64,000 nt of DNA from Bryoerythrophyllum caledonicum (lineage: Eukaryota; Streptophyta; Bryopsida; Pottiales; Pottiaceae): the NCBI GenBank assembly GCA_963971425.1, contig OZ020517.1, positions 20,346,462 through 20,410,461 of the forward strand, in the 5' to 3' direction. The first letter of the stretch is position 1. Every line of letters starts with the position of its first letter. The notes below the pieces were generated by a model. That model was not told where the DNA came from. It worked only from the letters and a program-made list of their open reading frames with translations, and did not search any database. Made by a program: the position numbers and the translations under genes. Shown piece by piece: positions 1 to 10,466 of the stretch.

Positions 1-247
1 AGAGGTAGCTTTAGCCGCTTTTGAAAAGGAAGGAGAGGCCACTTTTTTTTCCTGTTTCAGCTGATTCTAGAAATTCAGAGCTATTTCGGGCTGAAAGAGA
101 AAAGATGTCAAAACTTCTCAGTATCTCTTACCTCACTTCACAAATGACTCTAAACTAGTGTGAACTTTCTTCTTTCCATTGCTACAACAATTTGGTCTCT
201 CGCTAGAATGATTTCTAGTGATTAAATGAGCTATTTAATGAGTTTAC
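1..247. repeat. Intronic sequence with inverted copy of an intron-borne repeat
   Basis: Presumed intron of the TBC gene. About 104-155 read in reverse (gtcatttgtgaagtgagg, then a gagttttgac-like run) closely matches 43877-43918 in an intron of the NAT gene. A related copy lies at about 1150-1200 in another TBC intron. Confidence 0.5.
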
Positions 248-1933
248 CATTTTGGTATTGACTGGTGTCATCTGCACCAGAAATTTCGCCCCCATGATAC
301 TCCTCCGCCGGACTCCCATCTTCATTTATACGTGGTGCAGTGGCAATCTGGCCACTGCCAATCATGTCATCCATGACCCGGCACTCTGACTTGAGCTTCG
401 CATACTGCTCTCTGCAGGTGACAACAACTCTCATCAGAAGAAGATAAGAAGAAACAGTAGCATTAGAGCTCGTTTTAAAGCCACCCAAAGTTCCAGCAAG
501 ACACCCCTCTTTTCTTCACTTCTCTTCCCTCACTCTAGATAGTTATCAGGTCAATAGAAAGAGTTTCCTACGTGGTCTGATCCTTCAATTCAGTCAATGG
601 AAGAGCTTGGTGGCCTAGAAAGAGTGGCAATACAGCTCTTTCTAAAGCCACCCAAAGTTTCAACAAGATACCCCCTCTTTGACTACTCTTTCCCCATTCT
701 AGATCTGGCCATGTGAATCATGTTCAGGAAGCGGAAAGTTATCAGACCAACAGAAAGAGCTTGGTAGTGTTCTTTTTCAATTCGGTCGATGGAAGAGCTT
801 GTTGGTGGCCTCTAAACTCAAGTCAAAGTAGTTTAGCTTTCGTTGAGAGTGAAGAAAGAGTTGCCATGTGATCAAGTATGAAAATCAGCTCCTTTGAGCT
901 GATTTTAAACTGGAAAGGGAGGGGTGTTCTGCAAACTTTGGTGGACTTTACAAAATAGCTCTAGTGATGTAAGAGCACATTTGATACCTGCGAGATTCTC
1001 GAATGGCATCTCGTTCTTGTGCAGTGCTGCTGGAAGCAAAGCAGCCCAAGAGAAACTCCCAGACTTCCGCTCGAATTGCTGGATCCACACCCTGAGTTCA
1101 CAAAAAATTAGGTGTTGATATGCACAACATATCGGATTCCGGTAAAGTTGTGAGTCAAAGATAGCGTGAGTTTTGACCTCTTTTCTCAGTTCAAATCAGT
1201 CATAAAAGCTCTGGTTTTTGCAGTGAGCAAAATGAGGTGGAAAAAGGGAACTAAGATTCATAACCTCTCCTTCATTCACTGGTTCTAACTTGAGTTTGAG
1301 ACCACTAAGTTCTCACCAAGGACTCTAGTTGGGACACCACGAAGCTCTTCCATTGATCTAATGGCTATTCAGAGTGAGGAAAGAGTGGTACTAGGGGGTA
1401 TCTTGTTGAGACTTTATGATGGAAAACATGCTCACCCCTCTTCGTATACGCTTGAGCACCCTGTCCAGCTTCAGCTGCCCTTGCTCGTTGAAGGCTCCAT
1501 GCCATGCCCTGGGGCTCAATGTCTTACCAGCCTGCAATGCAACGTAAACTCAGTATGATGTTAGGCAAACAACCTAGTCAGACCATAAACCTAACCAGGC
1601 AAAAAAAACTAAACCCTCCCCTTCGATTTTCAATAAAACCATAGCTCACATCCAAAAGGCTCATATTCTTCACAATCTGAACACGATGCGGACCTAGAAA
1701 CCCTAAACCTAACGTTCGATCTGACAATTGCACACACAAGCGAATAATACGTAACCCTCCCGTTCATAGAAGATGAGGAAACTGCTTTTATCCAAATCGA
1801 ACTTTCCACCGAAAAAAAAAAAGGAAATACTAATCACAATCTGAGGATTGTTTGATCTCCACACCTTGATGCGGAAGCGAGGCGGAGCCGAGTCGGTGCA
1901 GTCAGGCCGAAGCGCGTACGGATCGTCTCCCAT
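248..1933 (-). CDS. TBC-domain Rab GTPase-activating protein, 5' part (off left edge)
   Basis: Four coding exons on the minus strand: 1933-1865, 1531-1436, 1091-988 and 411-248. All have AG/GT borders and consistent phase, and give about 140 residues. The protein starts MGDDPYALRP at an ATG at 1933; an in-frame upstream GTG is ignored. Exons 2-4 match the start of plant Gyp7-like TBC proteins: AGKTLSPRAWHGAF, then RVLKRIRRGGVDPAIRAEVW with the conserved R..VW of TBC motif A, then EFLLGCF and a linker beginning REQYAKLKSECRVM. TBC proteins stimulate GTP hydrolysis by Rab GTPases in membrane traffic. The catalytic Arg and Gln fingers (IxxDxxR, YxQ) would lie beyond the left edge. The exon 4 reading frame meets a stop at 231 if unspliced, but a good donor at 247 (AATG then gtaaac) makes an intron more likely. 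Family is confident; exact orthology is not. Confidence 0.85.
470..830. repeat. Two direct repeats of about 170 bp inside a TBC intron, plus an inverted copy at 1340-1425
   Basis: Both units begin taaagccacccaaagtt (near 475 and 645) and continue with a pyrimidine-rich stretch, a cagaccaac/caggtcaat-like stretch and atggaagagcttg. In reverse orientation the same sequence (gtatcttgttgagactt) lies at 1340-1425 in the neighbouring intron. No coding potential is seen. Confidence 0.6.
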
Positions 1934-3015
1934 CGCCCTCGAACGCGTCACTTGCTACAACATCCACCAGATCCAAAACGCAAAACCCAACTCCCAAATC
2001 GATCTAAAAGGTCGAAAACTCGCACTACACGCCACAACACGACCGGATCGAAGTGAGAGGACAACCGCGTTCCTGCAACGGCGTAGGCTGCTTTGTTTGG
2101 CAAGAGCTTCCGGTAGGGCCAGCGGAAGCAAAATAGAGCTGCGTTACCCCATGCTCGGGAAGAAATACGATTACCGAGTGCGCACACACATGCTCCGGGT
2201 GCCTCGATACTGCGCCGAATCGAGTGCGGTTTGAAGCGGTTCGCAGCTGCGGCGTGCGAATCGCGCTCTTCGTCGGCGTCACCGGAGCATTCCTCTCAGA
2301 CAACGCATCGAATTTCTGCAGCAAACACGGCTCACCTCGCTGCCTGCAATCTCTCTCTCTCTCACTCTCTGAGGCTCCGAAACTCCAAATCCGTCCTTAT
2401 CTAACCCGAGAGTAGATCTTCACCTCCTGAATCTACATTTCCTGGAATGATATGGATAGTGTTGGTTTACGGACGCGCTATATGTCTGAATATGGGGAGC
2501 TTACTCGCGGCTTTTAAATCTCCTCCCTTTGTAGAATTTACAGCGCACGGGTATAGGAGGTGCGCCCTCATAGGCCATTGGTGTTGCTCCTCTGTGACCG
2601 TGTTTTGGTCCGATAGTTGGATGTACCTGGGTGTTGATTGTGGTGAGGGGGATTTGGGTAATTTTGACGGTGTTGGTTTTAGGCGCGCGGGGGTTAGTCA
2701 AGGCTAACTGGAGGAAGTGCAGGGAATCATCTCTAATTCGATTGCATGGCTCGCCGTGTTTTATCGAAATTAGGGGACCGCCAACTTTGCCCAGGTAGGA
2801 TAGTCTATTTCTGTTATGTTGGTGGGAATGAAAATTAATCAGTCATCCTGTTTTGTCGCTCGCATATTTTGTGTTGGGTTGTGTGAATCACTCTAATTTT
2901 TAATTAGATATCAATCTTTTCATGTAGCAGGAAATTGTATTTATTAATTATTTTTAATTTACGATTTTGATTTTAAAACTTGGTCATTTATAATTGTACT
3001 AGTATATCAACCCAT
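1934..3015. promoter_or_regulatory. 5' flank of the TBC gene
   Basis: GC-rich leader and promoter region up to about 2410, with a CT microsatellite at 2349-2373 typical of plant 5' leaders. From about 2790 onward the sequence turns AT-rich. No TATA box can be assigned with confidence, and no gene is seen in either strand. Confidence 0.4.
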
Positions 3016-3017
3016 TA

Positions 3018-3353
3018 GAGTTTTCCTGAAAGTGCTTCGTGAAGGGGCAAGTCGGAAGGAATATGGTGCTAGACAGTATGAGATGTATAAACAGCAAAAA
3101 AAAAGAGCATGAGGAAATTTCCCACCGCCTTTTTCTGCACCAATGAAAAGTTTTGCAATTAATGTTCTTGGGCCCTACCCCATGCAAGCTAAAGTTCCCC
3201 CATAGTACCCTCAGTTCTCAAAGGGTTGACCAATAGTTCCCCCAAACCTTTCCCAAGCCAAGACACCATGTGCATGTGGTCCCGGTTACTAACATAAGAC
3301 CTTAAGATTCAGGGTACCTATCCAGTGTATTTTAGTGACTTTCAGGAAAACTC
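3018..3353. mobile_element. TA-flanked MITE, copy 1
   Basis: Bounded by TA on both sides, with perfect 16-bp terminal inverted repeats GAGTTTTCCTGAAAGT. The body is 336 bp and non-coding. A second copy lies at 38048-38371, with similar internal text such as gggccctaccccatgcaagc. The TA duplication and size suggest a Tc1/mariner-type non-autonomous element. The superfamily is inferred, because no transposase copy is present. Confidence 0.75.
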
Positions 3354-3437
3354 TATTGTCGCCAACATGTAATAAAATTTAGGTAAATTAACTAAATTGC
3401 AAAAAAATAAAAGTAAATGCCCCATGTCGGTTGTCTC

Positions 3438-4348
3438 TAAGAGCATCTCCACTCCTGCCGTGGAATTTTCCATGCTAGGACGGAAAATCTTCTCCACGCC
3501 AGGAGTGGTTTAGGGTTTGGCATTTGCTTGGCTCCACCGCAAGCTCCAATTTTTTTTAATGAAAAGATGCTTTCACCTTTCACCTCCCACCACCAATGAT
3601 ACGGCGCCACGTGTCGCAAGGATATGGGTGTGTCACCAACATCAAAAAATGGCGCACTCCCCCATCCAAGGAGATTTCTCTCTGCCATGCACCAAGACTT
3701 TTAAAATTAAATAACGTTTCCCGATTTTGAGGTCTCGGGTGCAACTTTCTGTCCTTGCAAAACTCTGAATTTGTTGAATGTTCCATTTCTTTGTCTCCGC
3801 GTGGAGATGTTGTAAGGCAAATAGTGTAGGGAAGCACTTAGTGTAGAAAAGTGTTTACCCTCGAGAGGGGGGAGTAGTTCTATTACACTAGCCTATATCC
3901 CGTGGCCATATGCTTAGTAAAAAGAATGAACAAACACTATATTCACGTTGGTCTCCTTTGGAGACTGGAGTTCTTCTTCTTCTTCTTTTGGAAAAGGCTC
4001 CCCACCATCACCGCTCTAAAACTCTAATAGCACCGAGTTTTCCTCCACATGAAAATCAAACGCCACATGAAATGTTACATAGTGTCCATTTTTAGCCTCA
4101 TTGTATCTACTATTCATTGTATTTATAGCATGCAATGAGGACATGGAAGCCAATGTGATAAAGAATGTCAAACTTAAGAAGTGGCCAAGGAGATAAAGGG
4201 TGACGTAGCTATATTATAATATATGACTTGGCACGACATTTATCCAAAAACTTTTGACCCATGCAACCTTTATCCCGTGTGCAGTAGAGCGACTTGGAAA
4301 ATAATTCTTTTGTGGCTAAATTCAATATGGATGTTGGCAATGCTCTTA
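3438..4348. mobile_element. Inverted-repeat element with TAAGAGCAT ends
   Basis: The left end TAAGAGCATCTCCACTCCTG and the complement of the right end, TAAGAGCATTGCCAACATCC, form imperfect terminal repeats. This type of end (GAGCATCTCCA) is common in plant DNA-transposon MITEs. The interior at 3830-3990 carries a dispersed repeat (accctcgagaggggggagtag) also found at 23640-23790 and, in reverse, at 54640-54712. No clear target duplication was found, so borders are tentative. Confidence 0.5.
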
Positions 4349-4594
4349 CATATGAAGAGCTTGCTCTAACAACCTAATAAGTGTTTTAAAACAAATAAAA
4401 ATACAACTTGAACACGCATAATAGAATATGCTAGTGATCGATTCAAAGTGAAAAAATAAAATAAAATTCTTGTCCTTATTAAGATCAATTCAAGAGACAT
4501 TGACTTCAAGTGGTGGTATGTTTTTACCTTGTATAAGGACTAAATTTATTTCCATTATGCTTCACGTGATGTTACTTCCTTGTACACCAATTAA

Positions 4595-4944
4595 GGGGCG
4601 TTTCACACTAAGCCCAAGGGCCGAACTCCATTGAAGACCAAACTATGCCAAGGGGCCGAGTTTTGGAGTTGTAAAAAATTATTAAAATTATTTTAATGAG
4701 AAAATGTTCGGCCCCTAGGCAATAGTTTGGGTTTCTATTCTTGTTGGACCCAAACTCTCCTCGAGGGGCCAAACTATTGGCGCCAAAATTCTCAAAAAGT
4801 GATGCCATGTAAGCATTTTGGTGCCCTTCGGCCCTTGGCCCTTGGCCCCTAGTGTGAAGGCCCACAGGCCGATTTTCAACTCTAGGCCAATCAAATTGCT
4901 AGAATTGCTCGGCCCCTCGAGCTCGGCCCCTAGTGTGAAACCCC
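4595..4944. mobile_element. MITE with GGGG(CG)TTTCACACTA ends
   Basis: The left end GGGGCGTTTCACACTA and the complement of the right end, GGGGTTTCACACTAGG, are inverted repeats that continue into a GGGCCGA-type block. The motif ccctagtgtgaa recurs internally near 4847 and 4931. Length is about 350 bp, with no coding capacity. Target duplication is unclear. Confidence 0.6.
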
Positions 4945-4989
4945 TAAAAGACACATGAAGCATGATAACACAAAAACTATGCAATATGT

Positions 4990-6930
4990 GTGACGGTGCT
5001 AATGTACCGAAAAGACCCGATTTGGGAAGAATTAACAGTAACCAAGAATTACAACGAGGCACGAAGCCACAAAGGAAAACCAACATTAGGCCCCAAAAGT
5101 AAGAGCAAACCAAGGCAAGAGCTGGAAAAAGCAACCAGTGCGAAGAGAGAAACAAGACAAACCAACCAAAGAGACGAGATTGTCAACAGAAAACCCTCCA
5201 ACAAAACACCCCCAAGAAGAAGCCGCCAAGGGCTCAAAAGAATATAAACTTCAGTATGGTTCATGAGGAAATGAGCTAAAGAGCAAATAATTAGAAGAGG
5301 AAATTTCCGTTGCATGCTCTAGGGAAGGATCACAGCCACACAATGAGAGACAACTTGGAGGAGAGAATTTAGTTTCTTGCAACAAAAGTGTCATGGAAGG
5401 ATGAAACAAAGGGCCTTAGAGAGAGGGCTGCCTCTTCAAGAGAAGAGGAAGGAAAGAGGCCCTGCCATAAGAGGGCAGGTCCACTCTATCGGGAAGGGAG
5501 AAGAACATATTAGAGCAAGGAGTTTATGAAGCGCCCCAATTCAAAGGATTCCCGAGCCAAAATTTTGCTTGCTTGCAAAGATTTGAGGCCCATTGCAACA
5601 AGTCAAGCAAGGCAAGCTTGTCTTGGTCCAACGGAGGGTTATCCTTCGCTTCCAGATTAGCAAGGAAAGGACCTTAAATCTCCTCCACAAGAAGCTTGGC
5701 TTTTTTTTGCACTCTTGCCAGTCCCGGCACTTTATCCACATAATAGGTGAGAGGAGGTGCCAAAAGAGAGAGAGAAAGATGTGACGGCAAGGAGGAAATG
5801 GGAGTATCAAGGAAACCAGAGCTGGAGGTGGGTTTGGTTAAGCCCGACAAAAAGCTATTGTACCTACTTGAGAGGTTATTCGGAAGGATATCTCTATGGA
5901 GGACAACGTTCCAACAAAGGACAACATCATTAGTACAAAAGACACTGCCAAGGGACCAAATAGAACAAAAAGTTGCATCTTTCTTTGATTGATTGGCCGA
6001 CTTGAAACCATTTTTGTTGTAACAAGTAAGCTCTTTCCACACTTTTAAATAGCACTACTCTCTAAAGAATGCTACCCCAATATGAAAGTCTCTCTCTGTA
6101 AGGTTGAAGGTGCACTTCTAGCACCAAAGCTACCACAACAAACACATACTCCAAATTTCCCAAGGCCTTTCATCTACATGTTTAGGGGTCGGGAGCCTAC
6201 CACGTTAGACGTGGTGACATGCGCCACCATCATAGATGAAACCTAGAAAGCCACAAGGGTTGTGGTGGAGGGCGTCGTAACAAGCCCAAAAGTGAGATCT
6301 AGCCCAAACTAGTAGAACACATAGACACACCCAACAAGATCTCCCACAAGGAGAAGATCTTTGGTCGAATGCCTGCAAACTAATGCATCTTGCCCTCATG
6401 CTGCCAAATGCCAAAAAAATGCTCTGGGGTTTCTTCAACTTCTAAAGTACATAGGTGGCAAACTCCATCACAACTAGAGATTATTTTTTCTTTCTTCCAC
6501 TGCGCAAAGCAAAGTCCGCCGTGGCAGGTAAACCAAACCATGGTAGAGACTTTTTTAAGAACCCATTTGTCCCACATATCTTTGTAGAATTTTCCAATTT
6601 GCAAATTGTTGAAGCCTTTGCTTAGCATCAAGACCAAAAAATTGGGTTGGGCTCTAAGCTAAGAGTTCAAAATTGTATAGCCACATTTGGTGGAATAAGA
6701 GAAAAATTGCCATTGTTAGGATGTCCTACCTTGTCCCAAATGTCATTTCTTAACGTCGAACTCAAGGTCCTTGAGGCGGCCGTGTGAGATAGAAAAATCC
6801 CCTAGGCTCCATGAGGAGGCTCTTTGAGGTTGAAAGACACACGACCATCTTTTCAAGACTTCATTGGAATTTGTGCCGTAGTCAAATTTGATAAAGAGTC
6901 CCTGACATATGTCTTGTCTACGGGCTATTT
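4990..6930 (-). pseudogene. Decayed LINE (non-LTR retrotransposon) remnant with RT-associated zinc-finger region
   Basis: On the minus strand, 6637-6380 encodes a stretch like the zf-RVT module at the C-terminus of plant L1-type polyproteins: WVLKKVSTMVWFTCHGGL, then CDGVCHLC and EETPEHFF. This matches the usual pattern W..P.....FLW...., CxxC and E(E/D)xxHLF. The downstream frame continues with PKIFSLWEILLG after a stop. Upstream (6640-6900) and downstream (to about 5000) fragments are broken by stops and frameshifts. No poly(A) tail or target duplication was found. Confidence 0.55.
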
Positions 6931-7789
6931 CCTAGCTCTCATGCCGCGGGGCTATCCTCTCCAGTTTTCCATTATTGCATGACAGGTGAGTCCGCCATCG
7001 GGTGTTGACTTCGCCCGTCTTGCCACAGGTCCCCTAGGTCAGTTGTCCCATCATCGGATGAAGCGACAACTTTGATGATGAAATGGCGGCAACCAATGAG
7101 AATTCAAGAACGAGGAGTAAATGAACTATCGGAGCTTCAACCTCAAAGATGATCTCCTCCAAACAACTTCCTCGCAAAACATGAGCTCCCTCTCACACTC
7201 ACAATTCAAAGAAATCTCACAAAAATATTGCAACCTATCACACAATATTTAGTGCTAAAATTATCCGCTCCTTCCTACTCTCTTCATTTTCTACAAATTC
7301 TTCAAATGCAAAATGGTGAAAATTAAAGTAGAAATGGACGTCTTTGTCAAGAGAGAATGTAGTGTATCACTATAGTAGTCAAGCATCGTGCACTCCACAA
7401 GGCGAGAATCAATGAGTGCGAGCGGAAGTAAAGGATGCGGAGCCCTTACTATTGATAAACCATCACTTACAAGCAAAAAAACAAAACACTAATTATTCTC
7501 AAAACACACTCACAAAGCTTGACTCGACAAAGACGTCAAGTCAAGCGCATACGCGTTGTTATACGCACACGCACGGATTCCTAACGGATGAAATACATCC
7601 ATAGGTGGATGTGGTGTGGCGGACGTACATCACTAACAAACGTAAATTAGAACTATCTAATCTTTGCTAACACTATGCGATGTAGTGCGGTCGCCGACGC
7701 CACATCCCATGACAACTAGCAAGGTAGAAAGTATGCAAAATTTTGATTGAATCATTCTTGTGTAAATTGATATTCAAAATTGTCAAAAT
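6931..7789. other. Intergenic, no recognisable gene
   Basis: Mixed-composition sequence with only short spurious reading frames. A run of alternating acgcac/cacacg motifs lies near 7555-7600. I see no gene, RNA or clear repeat border. Confidence 0.4.
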
Positions 7790-8230
7790 TAAAGCTTATC
7801 TCTTTGCAGAAAGAAATGAAATGAGAGCAAAATAAAAATCTCTAGTTTACATGAGAAAATGCAATTTTTTGGTGCACCTTGCTTGAAAAGGGTGAGAAAA
7901 ACTGACTTGTCTTGAAGTGAAAGTTTCACACTATGGATTTTCTCAAAAATCTCAAATAAAATAATATTACCTACTTGTATAAAAAAAAATCTCATGTTTA
8001 GTAGAGGGTTGAAGCAACTTTTTGAAGTTGCATGAAGTGCCTGCTCCAAACAAACTTTAAAAAAGATGGCATAACTTGTTCTCTACAACTTTGATGATAT
8101 TAAAACTATTGTCCCATGGAACTCTTATCTTCTTTGTATCTTTGTACAAGCTTCGAAAAACAAATTGCAATCATGGGAACATGCCTAAGATTTACCAAAG
8201 ACCACCTCAGGACTTTTGGTCTCTAGGGGG
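7790..8230. mobile_element. Right part of a TTAA-type element (family X), copy 1
   Basis: Closely resembles 56400-56786 over several hundred bases: cttatcttctttgtatcttt, then acatgcctaagatttacc, then ttttggtctctaggggg. It ends at CTAA (8231-8234), which is probably a mutated TTAA. The left end could not be located. Non-coding. Confidence 0.55.
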
Positions 8231-8234
8231 CTAA

Positions 8235-8937
8235 GTTGGTTGACTGTAGTACTGTAGTCATAAGATATTTTGCAACAGTCATGAGATACATTAGTCAGCA
8301 CCTCCACACAAGCACATTCCATAAAAAGGCAGGTATGATGTTTTCTACCTTACCAACCATCAAAGATGAAAGTCAGAAAAGGTCAACTTGCACCGCAAAG
8401 GATTGTCCAAATGCAACAGCTACAACCAACAGATCCTTAGGTAATGCTTTTGCCGTCTTCGTCGAGACACTTAACAAAAACGATTCTTCGTCAAGACTTT
8501 CATCAGAAGCCACATGTCCTTGGTCCACAACTCGAATGTCATGATGCAAGCATGGAAGAGTCAGAGACGATACTCCAGACTTTCTCCTGATCTCTGTCTT
8601 CCTGGTCTCCTCTCATTCTTATCTCTGGAGTCCTGTCCCATGAATCCCATGTACGGCACACTACCCGACCGATTCTCGTGCAGAACAGTCATGTGGGACA
8701 AACATCTCGCCCATTCCATCCCATAAACTGTCGTGTGGGCGCGAACTACCCCTGTATTGTCACCAAATGTAGGGCCAAACACCGTAGACGGCCATATGGG
8801 GCTTCATCTCCCAGATATGGTCCCTAAAAGTCCGGGTTGGGTTCCTCATGCCCACACCGTAAAATCTGATATGGTTCCTAACCAAACCATCTAGTTACCC
8901 TCTCCCGATTTACCTTTATAACCATATTATTACCACA
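8235..8937. other. Intergenic, no recognisable gene
   Basis: Short reading frames of 70-100 codons on both strands lack family features. They overlap each other and show no splice-consistent extension. Nothing is supported. Confidence 0.4.
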
Positions 8938-9030
8938 ACGTTCCCTATGCGTTCCCAAGCAGTTCTCATGTTGTTCCTTAGATTTCCCAACATGTTCCCA
9001 AGCATGTTCCCATAGAGTTCCTCGTTCCCA
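8938..9030. repeat. GTTCCC motif array, about 11-bp period
   Basis: GTTCCC or a one-base variant starts at 8940, 8951, 8962, 8973, 8983, 8994, 9006, 9017 and 9024, so spacing is about 11 bp. The complementary motif GGGAAC forms a second array at 54437-54547. Confidence 0.7.
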
Positions 9031-9462
9031 ACGTGTTTACATTGGGAACCAATTTAAACTTTTAAAACTACATCCATATTTACCATCTGTTTAGTGGGGA
9101 TCGTTGGGGGCCCCAACACAGGCTTGTGAGCTTTGTGACGTGTAGTTTATCCATCTGGAAGATACCTGTCTTCGCCAAAAGCTTGTCACCAACTCCTCTT
9201 TGTTGTATTCAGCCGCTCTTTCCTCTTTTGCTTCCTCTTTTTGACCTTCCGCTAAGTTTTTTGCCGCCTTGTGGCAATGTCGCACATTTTGCGTGTCTAT
9301 GTTTCGAGAGGAAATTCTCCATGTTTTGAATGTGTTATTATATGATGTTTCATGCGAGAGGGAGCGGACGATGACAATGGCCCAAGGGGAGGTGCGTTGC
9401 TGTTAGTAATTGAGGTTAGGTTTTGTAGTCTGCACCCGCTTGCGATGGCGCTCAATCGGCGT

Positions 9463-9585
9463 GGAGTGACGGCGTTGTGGAATTGTAGTCGAGAGTTTTT
9501 TTTTTTGGAGTAATGGCGTCGGTTGATTGTAGTCGAGTGTTTCTGTGGAGTGATCGTGTCGAGGAGTTGTAGTTGAGTGTAAGAA
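9463..9585. repeat. Three degenerate repeats of about 40-45 bp upstream of the F-box gene
   Basis: Units start near 9463, 9507 and 9545. Each runs ggagtgaygg/ggagtgatcg, a short spacer, then tgtagtcgagagt or a variant. They lie 100-230 bp before the F-box start codon, in the likely leader or promoter. Confidence 0.55.
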
Positions 9586-9689
9586 CGGCTTCGAGGTTGG
9601 AGTTTTTTTTAAATTTTATTTCGACGTTAGGGTTAGGGAAATTTGCTTTGTGAATTAGGACTCGGAAGGCGAGGGTTTGGTTGGCAGCC

Positions 9690-10466
9690 ATGCCGGCGGA
9701 GGTGTCGTGTCCGGCGGAGGTGCTGAAGGCGGTGTTTCCGCTGCTGAGCGGGGCGGATTTGGTGGCGTGCATGTGCGTGTCGAAGCAGTGGCACCAGCTT
9801 GCCAAGGACGACTATCTGTGGAAGAAGCTGTGCGCGCAGAAGTGGCCGTCGATATGCCAGAGCCGCGGCGCGGTGCCGATAGGCGAATCCCGGGGCTACC
9901 ACAAGCTGTTCACGAGCTCCATACGGAAGCAGCGCAAGCGGCCGATGCCGGCCCCGAAGCTGTCGTTCGAGGATCTCGAGCTTTACGTGGACGTTTGGCT
10001 GGGGGCGACCTCGGTGTACTCGGCCTGCGTCCCCGGGCCGGTGCTGCGGTCGCGGATTTACAACCCACCGGACGGCATCTGCGAGGCCATGCAGATGCAC
10101 CTCACGTCGCAGTCGTACAAGCTCACCATCCCCGTGCAGAAGCCGGGGTTCGAGATCGGATTCTCGGAGGATATTCACGTTTCGTTGCTGGTGAGGCGAC
10201 GCGACGACGAGCGCGTGGCGTGCATCATCGACAAGTCGGGGTTCGATTATGTCGATGGACCAGGTTACAGAGCGCACGCTTATGATTATCTGCAGATTTC
10301 GCCTTTGTATCCATTCGTGTCTGAGATTCGAGCTTGGCTCGCGCTTCTCTTGGTCGACGGCAAGGGCGGCCAATTGGACGTCTTTGGCATCGAGGTCGAC
10401 TTCACGGACGCGGCCAATAACGACAGCGAGGTGCTCTGCTTGTTTGAAATTCTCGACTGGAAGTAA
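9690..10466 (+). CDS. F-box protein, intronless, 258 aa
   Basis: An uninterrupted frame from ATG 9690 to TAA 10464-10466. The in-frame TTG at 9681 is not used as start. Residues about 3-50 form an F-box: CPAEVLKAVFPLLSGADLVA, then CVSKQWHQLAKDDYLWKKLC. F-box proteins bind SKP1 and recruit substrates to SCF ubiquitin ligases. The remaining 200 residues have no WD, Kelch or LRR repeats. They include LYVDVWLGATSVYSACV and a C-terminal LEILDWK-like end (LFEILDWK), and recall a small conserved plant F-box family (At5g39250-like, from memory). The gene is GC-rich against an AT-rich flank, as expected for a single-copy gene. Oddity: the stop codon sits in a strong splice-donor-like context (GAAGTAAGTG), so a spliced, longer form is possible. 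A long antisense frame here is a shadow. Confidence 0.9.
   Translation: MPAEVSCPAEVLKAVFPLLSGADLVACMCVSKQWHQLAKDDYLWKKLCAQKWPSICQSRGAVPIGESRGYHKLFTSSIRKQRKRPMPAPKLSFEDLELYVDVWLGATSVYSACVPGPVLRSRIYNPPDGICEAMQMHLTSQSYKLTIPVQKPGFEIGFSEDIHVSLLVRRRDDERVACIIDKSGFDYVDGPGYRAHAYDYLQISPLYPFVSEIRAWLALLLVDGKGGQLDVFGIEVDFTDAANNDSEVLCLFEILDWK

Noticed and set aside
1848-2324. Plus- and minus-strand frames around the TBC first exon
   Set aside because: Shadows of the GC-rich first exon and leader; only the 1933-1865 segment joins the TBC exons in phase.
9625-9645. Telomere-like gttagggttaggg
   Set aside because: Only about two imperfect units; the CCCTAAA-like ends of TTAA elements are likewise explained by their terminal repeats, not by interstitial telomere.
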